Shown piece after piece: positions 35,086 to 43,584 of a DNA stretch of 64,000 bases. This DNA comes from Acidimicrobiia bacterium (GTDB taxonomy: Bacteria > Acidobacteriota > Vicinamibacteria > Vicinamibacterales > SCN-69-37). The translations under genes were made by a program, and so were the position numbers. The stretch lies in contig VFZF01000007.1 in the NCBI GenBank assembly GCA_016871335.1, positions 1-64,000 on the forward strand, in the 5' to 3' direction. The notes beneath the pieces were generated by a model, which saw only the letters and a list, made by a program, of their open reading frames with translations, made no database searches and was not told the DNA's origin. Position 1 is the stretch's first letter, and each line of letters opens with the position of its first letter.

Positions 35086-36609
35086 ATGCGCAAGCGCCCG
35101 ATCGACCGGTTCCTGAACGGCATCGAATCCGCCGGCAACAAACTGCCCGACCCGGCGATTCTGTTTGTCATCGCCCTGATCATGGTCTGGGTGTTGTCCG
35201 CGATTCTGTCGCCGATCGCCTTCACTGAAATCGACCCGCGCAACCAGCAGCCGATTCAGGTCCAGAACCTGCTGTCGGGTGCCGCGCTCGCCGCATGGCT
35301 GGCCAACATGGTGAACGTCTTCGTCACGTTCCCTCCACTCGGCGTGGTTCTTGTCGCCCTGCTCGGCGTCGGCGTCGCGGAATCGGTCGGCTTCCTCAAC
35401 GCCGGCCTGAAGTGGATGCTCAACCTCACGCCGAAGGCCCTGCTGACGCCGATGCTCGTCGGCGTCGCCTGCCTGAGCCACACCGCCACGGACGCCGGGT
35501 ACGTGCTCGTGATTCCGCTGGGCGGCGTCATCTTCTACACCGCCGGCCGTCATCCGCTCGCCGGCATCGCAGCCGCATTCGCCGGCGTCTCGGGCGGCTT
35601 CAGCGCAAACGTCATCCCGTCGGGCATCGATCCGCTGCTCCAGGGCTTCACACAATCCGCGGCGCAGCTCATTGATCCGGCCCGCATGGTGAACCCTCTC
35701 GCGAACTGGTACTTCACCGGCGCCTCCACATTCCTGATCATGCTGCTCGGCTGGTACCTCACCGACCGCATCGTCGAACCCCGCCTGCAGGCGCTGAAGG
35801 TGGATGGCGACACCAAGGACATGCCGACCCTGGAGCCGCTGACGCCTGCGGAATCCCGCGGCCTGCGTGTGGGCGGGCTGGCGATGGCCATCGGTGTTGC
35901 CCTGCTCATCTGGTGGGCGATGCCAGGCAGCTCTCCGTTACGCGCGCCGGACGGCCAGATCACGTCGTTCCAAGCCCCGCTCATGCGCTCAATCGTGCCG
36001 CTGATCTTCCTGCTCTTCCTGTTCCCCGCCATCGCGTACGGCATTGCGGCACAGACCGTGAAGTCGTCGAAGGACGTCATCAGCGGCATGTCCAAGTCGA
36101 TGAGCACGATGGGCTACTACATCGTCATGGCTTTTTTTGCCGCGATGTTCACGGATGCGTTTGGACGATCGAACCTCGGCGCGTTGCTGGCGTTGAAAGG
36201 TGCGGCGTTCCTGCAGGCACTCGACATGCCTGGACAGGTCACCATCGGCGGCATCATCCTGGTGACGGCGTCGGTGAATCTGCTGATCGGTTCGGCGTCG
36301 GCGAAGTGGGCGCTGCTCGCGCCGATCTTTGTGCCGATGCTCATGCAGGTCGGCCTCTCGCCTGAACTCACGCAGGCCGCGTATCGCGTGGGCGACTCGA
36401 GCACGAACATCATCACACCACTGATGCCGTACTTCCCGCTCGTCGTGGTGTTCTGTCAGCGTTACGTGCGCAGCGCCGGCATCGGCACCGTGGTCTCGAT
36501 GATGCTGCCGTTCTCACTCACGTTCATCGTGTTGTGGACGATCTTCCTGCTGGTGTTCTGGGGGATTGGGATTCCGCTCGGAGTCCAGAGCACCTACGTG
36601 TATCCGTAG
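35086..36609 (+). CDS. abgT: AbgT-family transporter
   Basis: 507 aa with about eleven membrane helices. Starts with the family pattern RFLNGIESAGNKLPDPAILF and has the conserved re-entrant segment ACLSHTATDAGYVLVIPLGG and FAGVSGGFSANVIPSGIDPL. The family includes the p-aminobenzoyl-glutamate importer AbgT and the antimetabolite exporter MtrF; which applies here is open. ATG 35086 has a GAGGAGA ribosome-binding site at 35072-35078. The 3' end overlaps the convergent oxidase gene by 16 bp. No abgA or abgB is adjacent. Confidence 0.9.
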   Translation: MRKRPIDRFLNGIESAGNKLPDPAILFVIALIMVWVLSAILSPIAFTEIDPRNQQPIQVQNLLSGAALAAWLANMVNVFVTFPPLGVVLVALLGVGVAESVGFLNAGLKWMLNLTPKALLTPMLVGVACLSHTATDAGYVLVIPLGGVIFYTAGRHPLAGIAAAFAGVSGGFSANVIPSGIDPLLQGFTQSAAQLIDPARMVNPLANWYFTGASTFLIMLLGWYLTDRIVEPRLQALKVDGDTKDMPTLEPLTPAESRGLRVGGLAMAIGVALLIWWAMPGSSPLRAPDGQITSFQAPLMRSIVPLIFLLFLFPAIAYGIAAQTVKSSKDVISGMSKSMSTMGYYIVMAFFAAMFTDAFGRSNLGALLALKGAAFLQALDMPGQVTIGGIILVTASVNLLIGSASAKWALLAPIFVPMLMQVGLSPELTQAAYRVGDSSTNIITPLMPYFPLVVVFCQRYVRSAGIGTVVSMMLPFSLTFIVLWTIFLLVFWGIGIPLGVQSTYVYP

Positions 36610-37718
36610 AACCGTTCGGGGCTCACCAGATCCAGCGCGGCATCGCGCTCGTTGTTGAGTACCAGCTTCGAGACGATATCGGCCGTCAGCGGCGCGAGCA
36701 GGATGCCGTTGCGATAGTGTCCTGCGGCGAGGATCACGCCCGGATGCGACGACAGCGGACCGAGCAGCGGCAGGTGATCGGCGGTGGCGGGCCGGAGGCC
36801 AACGCGCACGGCCTCGAGCGAGGCGTCGGCGGCTGACGGCAACAACCCAACGACGGCATCCATCAATTCGCGCACACCGGCCACCGTTGCGCGTTCGTCG
36901 AAGCCGACGTCTTCCACCGTGGCACCCACAAGCAGGGAGCCATCGGCCCACGGCACGGTGTAACACCGTGTGCCCCAGATCGAGTGCGCCGGGCGGGCAC
37001 CGTCGGGCCATCGCACGTGCAACAACTGCCCACGGATCGGTCGCACGGGAAACACCGGCACACCCGCCACCCTCACGCGCCGCGTCCAACTGCCGGCCGC
37101 GATCACCACATGGTCGAAGGTATGGCGTTGATCACCGATGCGCACTTCCACCCCATGCCGGACCTGCTCGACGTGCACGATCTCAGTCGGGGTCACACAG
37201 ACTGCGCCAGACAGCCGTGCCGCCTGCACCAGCGCTCGGACGAGCGCGCCGACGTTGACGATGCGGTGATCGGGGAGATGGAGGGCGCCGCGGGCGGCAG
37301 ACGTGACCATCGGTGCGCGCGCCACGAGTGCCGGGCCTTCGAGCCAGTCGTGGGTGACGCCCTCCGAGGCCAGCCACGCGGCGGCTGTCGTGAGATGCGC
37401 GTGTTCTTCGTCAGAGAGCGCGACTTCGAGTGTACCGGTGCGCACGTACTCAACCTCATGTCCTGGCGCACGGTCGCGCACGCCCGCCATGAAGTCGTCC
37501 CACATCAACAGGCTGCGAGCGCCCAGGGCGAGCAACGGGCTGCCGGGTTTGGCTTCGATGAACGGTGCCAGTACACCAGCGGACGCCTGCGAGGCGCCCG
37601 CTCCCGGTGCACGCATGTCGAACAGGGTGACGCGCACACCGCGAGACGCCAGCGCGTCCGCAATGGACGCACCGATGACACCCGCTCCGATGATGGCTAC
37701 ACGTCGTTCAGACAACAC
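36594..37718 (-). CDS. thiO: Glycine oxidase ThiO-like FAD-dependent amino-acid oxidase
   Basis: 374 aa, GTG start 37718 with GATAAT 5 nt before it. FAD motif VAIIGAGVIGASIADALASRG, the ASAGVLAPFIEA segment, and the C-terminal ThiO hallmark GHYRNGILLAPLTA. ThiO oxidises glycine to iminoglycine for the thiazole of thiamine; related D-amino-acid oxidases share most motifs. No thiazole genes (thiS, thiG) are next to it, so function is assigned by family only. Confidence 0.82.
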   Translation of the reverse strand: MLSERRVAIIGAGVIGASIADALASRGVRVTLFDMRAPGAGASQASAGVLAPFIEAKPGSPLLALGARSLLMWDDFMAGVRDRAPGHEVEYVRTGTLEVALSDEEHAHLTTAAAWLASEGVTHDWLEGPALVARAPMVTSAARGALHLPDHRIVNVGALVRALVQAARLSGAVCVTPTEIVHVEQVRHGVEVRIGDQRHTFDHVVIAAGSWTRRVRVAGVPVFPVRPIRGQLLHVRWPDGARPAHSIWGTRCYTVPWADGSLLVGATVEDVGFDERATVAGVRELMDAVVGLLPSAADASLEAVRVGLRPATADHLPLLGPLSSHPGVILAAGHYRNGILLAPLTADIVSKLVLNNERDAALDLVSPERFYGYT

Positions 37719-37724
37719 CCCCCA

Positions 37725-38255
37725 TTATCCGCCCGAGGGCTTCTTGGGTGTCTCTTTCCACGCATCGGGTCGGCGCTGGCTGTTGAAGCCCCAGTAGACC
37801 GGCTCGGGTTCCTTCACGGGCTCACGTGGCCGGACCGGCACCGGCACGTACACCGGCACCGGCACGTATTCGCGTTCGCGCGGCGCCCTCGGCGCTTCCA
37901 CGCGGACCTCCTGCGTGACGGCTTGATGGACCACCACCGGAGGCGGTGCGGCCTGCTCGCGTTCGGGCACGGCCCTCGGCGGCGGAGGCGCCGTCTTGGA
38001 CTCGATCATCGTGATCAGCACGCGTTCGCTGAGCCCCTGTTTCCGCAGGTCGACAATTTCGACGTACCCCAGATTGAACACCGCGTAGCTGGATTCAATC
38101 AGGGCAATCAGCACCTCGTCCCCAAGACCGGCCTGGTGAAGCGCGACAAGGTCACGCGCGGCCAGATTCTGGTTCGGAGCCTGAGGTTGCGCAACGGCGC
38201 TGTTGGGCACCGCCAGGAGGGTCACGGCGACAAGCGTTCGAAATAGAGGACGCAT
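37725..38255 (-). CDS. Exported proline/valine-rich protein with short helical repeats
   Basis: 176 aa. Signal peptide (ends AVAQ at about residue 23). Two similar helical blocks, LVALHQAGLGDEVLIALIES and IVDLRKQGLSERVLITMIES (about residues 34-88), follow. A Pro/Glu-rich tail contains YVPVPVYVPVPV. The helical blocks look like a small repeated module often seen in exported proteins of this phylum. ATG 38255 is preferred; the longer frame upstream reads through the CAGTCCG repeat. Function unknown. Confidence 0.7.
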   Translation of the reverse strand: MRPLFRTLVAVTLLAVPNSAVAQPQAPNQNLAARDLVALHQAGLGDEVLIALIESSYAVFNLGYVEIVDLRKQGLSERVLITMIESKTAPPPPRAVPEREQAAPPPVVVHQAVTQEVRVEAPRAPREREYVPVPVYVPVPVRPREPVKEPEPVYWGFNSQRRPDAWKETPKKPSGG

Positions 38256-38290
38256 GACACCCTGTCCTGCAACAAGCGGTCCAGTCGATG

Positions 38291-38310
38291 CAGTCCGCAG
38301 TCCGCAGTCC
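38291..38310. repeat. CAGTCCG tandem repeat, three units
   Basis: Three head-to-tail copies of CAGTCCG (the last reads CAGTCC) lie in the gap between the proline-rich protein gene and the following rightward gene. Same unit as at 39271-39305. Confidence 0.8.
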
Positions 38311-38414
38311 ACACCGGAGGTCACCGCTTGGAGACAGGACGCCGGAATCCCATGCCCTGCCGACAGGAAGTCGACGGTACGGGCCTTGCTGGAGGTTGGG
38401 GTGAGGGTCTTTAC

Positions 38415-39308
38415 GTGTCCTGGAAGTTGATCGGTATCGGCGTGTTGGTGGCCGGGGGACTGACGGCCGCGGTGACGGGGTACGTGGTGCTGCGTGAACC
38501 GGCGGCCGTGCCGGTGCCCGAAGCCGTCATCTCGACGCCGGGTGAACCAGCCCCGGAGATTCTCACACCACCCACACCACCCGCTCCGACGACGCGCCCG
38601 GCGTCCTCGAGTCCATCGGCCCTGGCGACCGAACCTGCCGAAGTGTCGCCCACAACACCTACGCCACCCACGCCACCTGCGCGTTACGTCCCTGATCCAC
38701 CCGGTGTGGCGCCTGATCCGGTTCCGCCGCCGGTCCTGGAGCCGGTCGTGGAGCCGGTCGCACCGATGGTTGAACTCACCGTCGAGCGCAATTCGGTGAT
38801 TGGCATCCGGCTCGACTTTGCGATCTCCACGAAGACCGCCCGGGTGGAAGATCGGGTGGCGGCGACGGTGAGCCGGGAGGTGACGGTAGGTGGCCGGGTG
38901 GCGATTCCGCTCGGGGCGCGCCTCGAGGGCACGGTGACCGCTGTGGATCGCGGCGGTCGATTCCGCGAACGACCCCGACTGGGTCTGCGGTTCGACACGT
39001 TGATCCTGACCGACGGCACGCGCCTGTCCATCAGCACGGACATCATCTTCCGCGATGGGGACTCTCCGTCCTCCGACGCAACGGCAACAGTCGGCGCCGG
39101 AGCCGTGGCTGGCGCCATCCTCGGGAGCGTCCTCGCGGGGAAGAAGGGCGCAATTCTTGGCGGCGTCGCGGGAGCCGCCGGCGGCACGGCCACGGTGATG
39201 ACCGGTGACACCAACGAAACCGCACTTCGTGAAGGAGCGCCCCTGACCGTCCGGCTCACCGCTGACCTCACAGTCCGCAGTCCGCAGTCCGCGGTCCGCA
39301 GTCCCTAG
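38415..39308 (+). CDS. Membrane-anchored Pro/Thr-rich protein with a TrbI-like beta domain
   Basis: 297 aa from GTG 38415, chosen because it puts an uncleaved N-terminal membrane helix (about residues 4-24) at the start; earlier in-frame ATGs give an unlikely Arg-rich leader. A Pro/Thr-rich linker (about 25-125) leads to a beta domain (RVAIPLGARLEGTVTAVD, about 170-215). A Gly/Ala-rich segment GAGAVAGAILGSVLAGKKG (about 235-265) resembles glycine-zipper membrane sequences. The last residues, TVRSPQSAVRSP, are encoded by the CAGTCCG tandem repeat, which carries the stop codon. Function unknown. Confidence 0.65.
   Translation: MSWKLIGIGVLVAGGLTAAVTGYVVLREPAAVPVPEAVISTPGEPAPEILTPPTPPAPTTRPASSSPSALATEPAEVSPTTPTPPTPPARYVPDPPGVAPDPVPPPVLEPVVEPVAPMVELTVERNSVIGIRLDFAISTKTARVEDRVAATVSREVTVGGRVAIPLGARLEGTVTAVDRGGRFRERPRLGLRFDTLILTDGTRLSISTDIIFRDGDSPSSDATATVGAGAVAGAILGSVLAGKKGAILGGVAGAAGGTATVMTGDTNETALREGAPLTVRLTADLTVRSPQSAVRSP
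39271..39305. repeat. CAGTCCG tandem repeat, five units, inside a gene's 3' end
   Basis: Five copies of CAGTCCG (one reading CGGTCCG, the last reading CAGTCCC) run without interruption through the end of the preceding coding frame and stop just before TAG. The protein tail is therefore repeat-encoded. Confidence 0.85.
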
Positions 39309-39312
39309 GTTC

Positions 39313-39318
39313 TATAAT
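39313..39318 (+). promoter_or_regulatory. Consensus -10 hexamer for a leaderless transcript
   Basis: A perfect TATAAT stands in GC-rich DNA, 6 nt before the ATG at 39325. With usual spacing the transcript would start at or within a base or two of the ATG. No -35 match is evident because the preceding DNA is repeat. The same geometry recurs before several genes in the window. Confidence 0.6.
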
Positions 39319-39324
39319 CAGCGC

Positions 39325-39840
39325 ATGTCCTTCCTTCCCCTGATCACGCTTGCCGTCACCCTGGCGGTCACCCCACAACTGCAGAGGGAGACCGTCGACG
39401 GCATTCGGAACTACACGAAGGTTGACGCGACGGTGGGCTGTGCCGGCGCGACGGATCCGAAGGCCATGGCGGCTATCGCGAAGTTCGGCTACAAGGCCGT
39501 ATTGAATCTGCGCGAAGCCTCCGAAGAGGGCGCACAGATTCCGGAATCACAGGCGGCGGCAGAAGCGGCGGGGCTGCAGTTCATCCATGTGCCGTTCAAG
39601 GGCTCGGCGCCGGATCCTGCCGTGGTGGATGAGTTCCTCAAGGTTGTGGCCAACACGGCCAACCAGCCACTGTTCATCAACTGCGGATCCGCAAACCGCG
39701 TCGGCGCCTTGTGGCTCGTCAAGCGCATGATGGTCGACAAGTGGGAGCAGGGTCGCGCAGTGGAAGAAGCCAAAGCCATTGGCCTCTCGAGCGCCGCCCT
39801 TGAGAAGTTTGCTCTCGACTACGTCGCGAAACACCGCTGA
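39325..39840 (+). CDS. Dual-specificity/tyrosine phosphatase-like protein (DUF442 type)
   Basis: 171 aa. A weak signal peptide or anchor (about residues 1-17) is followed by a DUF442-like phosphatase core: FGYKAVLNLREASEEGAQIP, IHVPFKGSAP and the P-loop INCGSANRVGALW, which fits C-x5-R with the usual preceding His replaced by Asn. Members act on phosphotyrosine or are fused to sulfur-metabolism proteins; the substrate here is unknown. It is separated by 2 bp from the decarboxylase gene and is probably co-transcribed with it. Confidence 0.78.
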   Translation: MSFLPLITLAVTLAVTPQLQRETVDGIRNYTKVDATVGCAGATDPKAMAAIAKFGYKAVLNLREASEEGAQIPESQAAAEAAGLQFIHVPFKGSAPDPAVVDEFLKVVANTANQPLFINCGSANRVGALWLVKRMMVDKWEQGRAVEEAKAIGLSSAALEKFALDYVAKHR

Positions 39841-39842
39841 CC

Positions 39843-41282
39843 ATGGCGTACGATCCCTCGCGCGCGCCACTCGGCGATATGCCGGTGGCGGAGTTCCGCG
39901 AACACGCCCACACACTGGCCGACTGGGCCGCCGGCTACTTCGAACAGATCGAAACCCAGGCCGTACTGTCGCAGGTCAGGCCCGGCGAGATTCGCAGCGC
40001 ACTGCCGGCACACGCGCCCGAACTTCCCGAACCGTTTGCCGACCTGATCGCTGATCTTGACCGCCTCGTCGTGCCGGGCGCGACACACTGGAATCACCCG
40101 GGCTTCTTTGCGTACTTCGCCATCACCGGCAGCGCCCCTGCAGTGTTGATGGATCTGGTCTCGTCGACGTTGAATCAGCAGGCGATGCTCTGGCGCACGT
40201 CGCCAGTCGCCACTGAACTCGAGGAAGTCACCCTACGCTGGCTCGCGCAACTGATGCATCTGCCACAGGGCATCGAGGGCGTGATCTACGACACGGCGTC
40301 AATCTCGACGCTGCACGCGCTGGCGGCCGCCCGCGAAGTCGCCGTGCCGGACGTGCGCACACTCGGACTCGCCGGCCGCAATCTGCCGCAGCTGCGCGTG
40401 TACTGCTCCGAGCACGCCCACTCCTCCGTGGACAAGGCCGTCATCGCGTTGGGCCTTGGACACCAGTCCCTCCGCCGCATTCCTGCCGACGCGCAGTTCC
40501 GCATGCGCACCGGGTTGCTGGCCGCGGCTGTCAACGAAGACCGCGATGCCGGGCTCCTTCCAATTGCAGTGGTCGCCTCAGTCGGCACCACGTCGAGCAC
40601 CAGCGTCGACGATGTGGCGGCAGTGGCTGATGTGTGTGCCCGGGAAAAGATGTGGCTGCATGTGGATGCCGCATACGCCGGCGTCATGGCCATGGTCCCT
40701 GAATTCGAGTGGATGCGCGCCGGGTTCGACCGCGCGGACTCACTGGTGGTGAATCCCCACAAGTGGCTGTTCACGCCCTTTGACCTGAGCGTCCTGTTCA
40801 CACGCCGGATGGACGTCATCCGTCAGGCCTTTTCGCTGACACCTGAGTACCTGAAGACGACCGAAGCCAATACCGTCAAGAACCTGATGGACACCGGCAT
40901 CCAGCTCGGCCGCCGGTTCCGATCACTTAAGTTGTGGGCGGTGCTCCGGTACTTCGGCGCCGAAGGCATTCGCGCCCGACTCCGCGAACACGTGCGTCTC
41001 GCCCAGCTCTTCGCCTCTTGGGTGGACGCCGATCCCGACTGGGAACGCGCGGCCCCCGTCCCCTTCAGCGTCGTCTGCTTCCGCGCAGCACCGCGGGGCT
41101 ACTCGGGCGACCTCGACGCGCTGAATCAACGCATCCTCGAGACGGTCAACAAATCAGGCGACGTATTCCTTTCCCACACCGCCCTCGATGGTCACATCGT
41201 GCTGCGCCTCGCCGTCGGTAACATCCGGACGGAAGAGCGGCACCTCAGACGGGCGTGGGAACTGTTGACATCTGACATCTAA
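39843..41282 (+). CDS. PLP-dependent aromatic L-amino acid decarboxylase
   Basis: 479 aa, the usual length. Group II decarboxylase: NHPGFFAYFAITGSAPAV near residue 85, EHAHSSVDKA, WLHVDAAYAG (PLP-binding Asp/Ala) and the PLP lysine in VNPHKWLFTPFD. It removes CO2 from tryptophan, phenylalanine, tyrosine or DOPA to give the arylamine. The likely substrate cannot be read with certainty. ATG 39843 is 2 bp after the phosphatase gene. The 3' end overlaps the convergent SixA gene by 4 bp. Confidence 0.9.
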   Translation: MAYDPSRAPLGDMPVAEFREHAHTLADWAAGYFEQIETQAVLSQVRPGEIRSALPAHAPELPEPFADLIADLDRLVVPGATHWNHPGFFAYFAITGSAPAVLMDLVSSTLNQQAMLWRTSPVATELEEVTLRWLAQLMHLPQGIEGVIYDTASISTLHALAAAREVAVPDVRTLGLAGRNLPQLRVYCSEHAHSSVDKAVIALGLGHQSLRRIPADAQFRMRTGLLAAAVNEDRDAGLLPIAVVASVGTTSSTSVDDVAAVADVCAREKMWLHVDAAYAGVMAMVPEFEWMRAGFDRADSLVVNPHKWLFTPFDLSVLFTRRMDVIRQAFSLTPEYLKTTEANTVKNLMDTGIQLGRRFRSLKLWAVLRYFGAEGIRARLREHVRLAQLFASWVDADPDWERAAPVPFSVVCFRAAPRGYSGDLDALNQRILETVNKSGDVFLSHTALDGHIVLRLAVGNIRTEERHLRRAWELLTSDI

Positions 41283-41728
41283 CGTCTGGCAGCAGGCTCG
41301 CGCCAGAGTTCGTGCCATGTTTGACCGCTGTCATCGGTCTTCAGCGCGACGACGCCGTGTTGGGGCATCGGTGCGCTGTCGGGCGACAGCAGACGCAGGA
41401 GTGCGGGAAGGTGTGGCCAGTGGCCGACCAGCGCCAGGTCCTGTGATTCGCGCTCGAGCGCGAGCTGAATCACCGACGGTGCATCGTCGGGCGACAGCCC
41501 CTTCACCATCGTGAACTTCGCAAACGGCGTACACACCTGCAGGAACGCGTGGCCGGTCTGCCGCCCACGCAGTTTGCCGCTGTGCCAGATCGCGGTCGGC
41601 ACCACGCCATGTTCTTTCGTGAGCTCCGCCATGCGGAGGGCGTGCTGATGCCCGGCTTCCGTCAGAGGGCGCTGCGGGTCGTCGTAGGGGCTGACAGCCT
41701 CGGCGTGGTGGATGATCAGAAGAGTCAC
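41279..41728 (-). CDS. sixA: SixA-type phosphohistidine phosphatase
   Basis: 149 aa from GTG 41728, overlapping the glutathione peroxidase stop (GTGA). Motif LLIIHHAEAVSPYDD carries the catalytic His; the usual RHAE is HHAE here, with His replacing the Arg. The second His is in LALVGHWPHLPAL. SixA-type enzymes dephosphorylate HPt-domain histidines. The R-to-H change could lower activity. Last of the M20-peroxidase-SixA unit. A longer frame that extends upstream through the peroxidase gene is rejected. Confidence 0.82.
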   Translation of the reverse strand: MTLLIIHHAEAVSPYDDPQRPLTEAGHQHALRMAELTKEHGVVPTAIWHSGKLRGRQTGHAFLQVCTPFAKFTMVKGLSPDDAPSVIQLALERESQDLALVGHWPHLPALLRLLSPDSAPMPQHGVVALKTDDSGQTWHELWREPAARR

Positions 41729-42210
41729 GAAGAAAGGAGGCGCTCCACGTCCTTGCGGATCTGCGCGGGCGTGTCCACTGACCCATAGCGCTTGATCACG
41801 TGCCCCTCGGCGTCCACGAGGAACTTGGTGAAGTTCCACTTGATGGCTTCGATGCCGAGGATGCCCGGCTTCTCCGACGCGAGCCACTTGAACAAGGGAT
41901 GACCGTGGTCCCCCTTGATCGAGATCTTCTCGAACATCGGAAACGTCACTCCGAACGTCGTCTCGCAGAACACACGGATGTCGTCGTTGATGGCAGGTTC
42001 CTGCCCTCCGAAGTCATCACATGGAAACCCGAGCACGACGAATCCCTGATCCTTGAACTCGCGATACAGAGCCTCAAGGCCCTCATACTGCGGCGTGTAT
42101 CCACACTCACTCGCGGTATTGACGATGAGCAGGGTCCGGCCCCGGTAATCGGCCATCGTCTCCGGCGTACCGTCGATGCGGGTGACGCCGATGTCGTAGA
42201 GCGTCGACAC
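41725..42210 (-). CDS. Glutathione peroxidase family protein (cysteine type)
   Basis: 161 aa. The active-site cysteine is C36 in NTASECGYTPQ; FPCDDFGGQEP (usually FPCNQFGGQEP, so Asn-Gln becomes Asp-Asp) and WNFTKFLVD follow. It reduces hydroperoxides, probably using thioredoxin rather than glutathione as most bacterial Cys-type members do. The catalytic tetrad residues Gln and Trp are retained. GTG 42210 shares one base with the M20 stop, so the genes are coupled. Confidence 0.9.
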   Translation of the reverse strand: MSTLYDIGVTRIDGTPETMADYRGRTLLIVNTASECGYTPQYEGLEALYREFKDQGFVVLGFPCDDFGGQEPAINDDIRVFCETTFGVTFPMFEKISIKGDHGHPLFKWLASEKPGILGIEAIKWNFTKFLVDAEGHVIKRYGSVDTPAQIRKDVERLLSS

Positions 42211-43544
42211 TAGCGAGCCCCAGCCTGGAGTCTGACTTCGAAGCCCTGATGCAGTCGTGCCAGCAGTACCGCAGCGCGTTTGGTCTGCGACGGCAACGTG
42301 CGCATGTCGGCGGTCTCATGCACCGTGTGTCCGCCGCCACCCATCAAGCCGACACCATCAAGGATGAACGGCACATACTCCGAGACGAACGACACGTCGG
42401 CCGCACCGGCTTTGTCAGGATCAACGGCGACAACCGGACCGGCACCGACATCCAGACTCGCCTGGTGGTAGAGCGTCAGCAGGACTTCATTGCCGCCCGC
42501 GGGCGCGAGCGGCGGATAGCCGTCATCAAACTCGATGGTCGCGCTCGTCTGCGGAAGATTGGCGGCGACGATCGCCTCCATCGCTTTCTTCGCCTCAGCG
42601 AACTGCTGCGGCGTCAGTGCGCGCAGGTCTCCGGCCACCACCATCTCCTCGGCGATGACGTTGGTCTTGCCGAACGCCGAACCGCGGGACGCGGCGGTAT
42701 CAAAGTCCACGGTCGTGCCACCAAGCACAACACCTGGATTAAAAGTAAGGTGGCGCTGCCCTGCCAGCTTTTCCCGGAAGGCGTTCAGAATGCGCGCGGC
42801 CTCAAACGCGGCTCCATAACCGTTCTCGGCGTTGAAGATCTGCGACGAGTGCGCGGGACGTCCCTTCACGCGCAACGTCCAGTTCGTGGTGCCTCGGCGC
42901 GCGATGACCGCTGTTGCCGGATTCCCATCGCCGTCTTCGAACCCAATCGCGACATCGGCCTCTTTCGCGGCCTTCACAAGCGCCTCCCGCGACATCGTCA
43001 ACGGCCGTCCCGCCGCTTCTTCGTCGCCGGTCATGACGACGATGATATTCATGGACTTGAGGAGGCTTGCCGACCGCAACGCCTTGAGCGCCTGGACGAT
43101 GATGACGTTGCCGCCTTTCATGTCCGTGATGCCTGGGCCTTTGGCCGCGAAGTCGCTGACGCGTTCGTATTTCTGGAACGGACTATCCGGCTCGAAGACC
43201 GTATCGAGGTGTCCGATCAGGAGGATCGTCGGCTTTCCGGATCCCTGCGGTGCGCCGCGGTGTTCGGCAACGAGATGGCCGGCGCGTTTGAATGGCGCGC
43301 CATCCACCCAGGTCGTCTGAAACCCGAGCGCGTCGAATTCAGCACGGAACAAGCTGCCGACCTCGCGCACACCGGCAACATTCTGCGTGCCGCTGTTGAT
43401 GTTCACCGACCGCTCAAGCAGCGCAATCGCCGCCGCGTTGTTGGCATCGATAAACGCCACCATCGCCCGTTCGTCCGGCGACAGCGACCCCGACTGCTGT
43501 GCGAGCATTGCAACCAACAGGGGAACGACGAACCTGGCAATCAT
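42210..43544 (-). CDS. Secreted M20-family zinc metallopeptidase
   Basis: 444 aa. Signal peptide (about residues 1-20), then the M20 zinc-site blocks LIGHLDTVFEPD, AAKGPGITDMKGG, VMTGDEEAAGRP (catalytic Glu pair) and ATAVIARRGTTNWTL leading into the dimerisation domain. C-terminal GGGGHTVHETADMRT carries the last ligand His. Closest in pattern to glutamate carboxypeptidase (CPG2)-type M20 enzymes that release C-terminal glutamate from peptides or folates. TAAGAT is 6 nt before the ATG. First gene of the unit. Confidence 0.88.
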   Translation of the reverse strand: MIARFVVPLLVAMLAQQSGSLSPDERAMVAFIDANNAAAIALLERSVNINSGTQNVAGVREVGSLFRAEFDALGFQTTWVDGAPFKRAGHLVAEHRGAPQGSGKPTILLIGHLDTVFEPDSPFQKYERVSDFAAKGPGITDMKGGNVIIVQALKALRSASLLKSMNIIVVMTGDEEAAGRPLTMSREALVKAAKEADVAIGFEDGDGNPATAVIARRGTTNWTLRVKGRPAHSSQIFNAENGYGAAFEAARILNAFREKLAGQRHLTFNPGVVLGGTTVDFDTAASRGSAFGKTNVIAEEMVVAGDLRALTPQQFAEAKKAMEAIVAANLPQTSATIEFDDGYPPLAPAGGNEVLLTLYHQASLDVGAGPVVAVDPDKAGAADVSFVSEYVPFILDGVGLMGGGGHTVHETADMRTLPSQTKRAAVLLARLHQGFEVRLQAGAR

Positions 43545-43584
43545 GCCCCAATCTTACGCCACGCCCCGCAGGACTGCGGACTGT

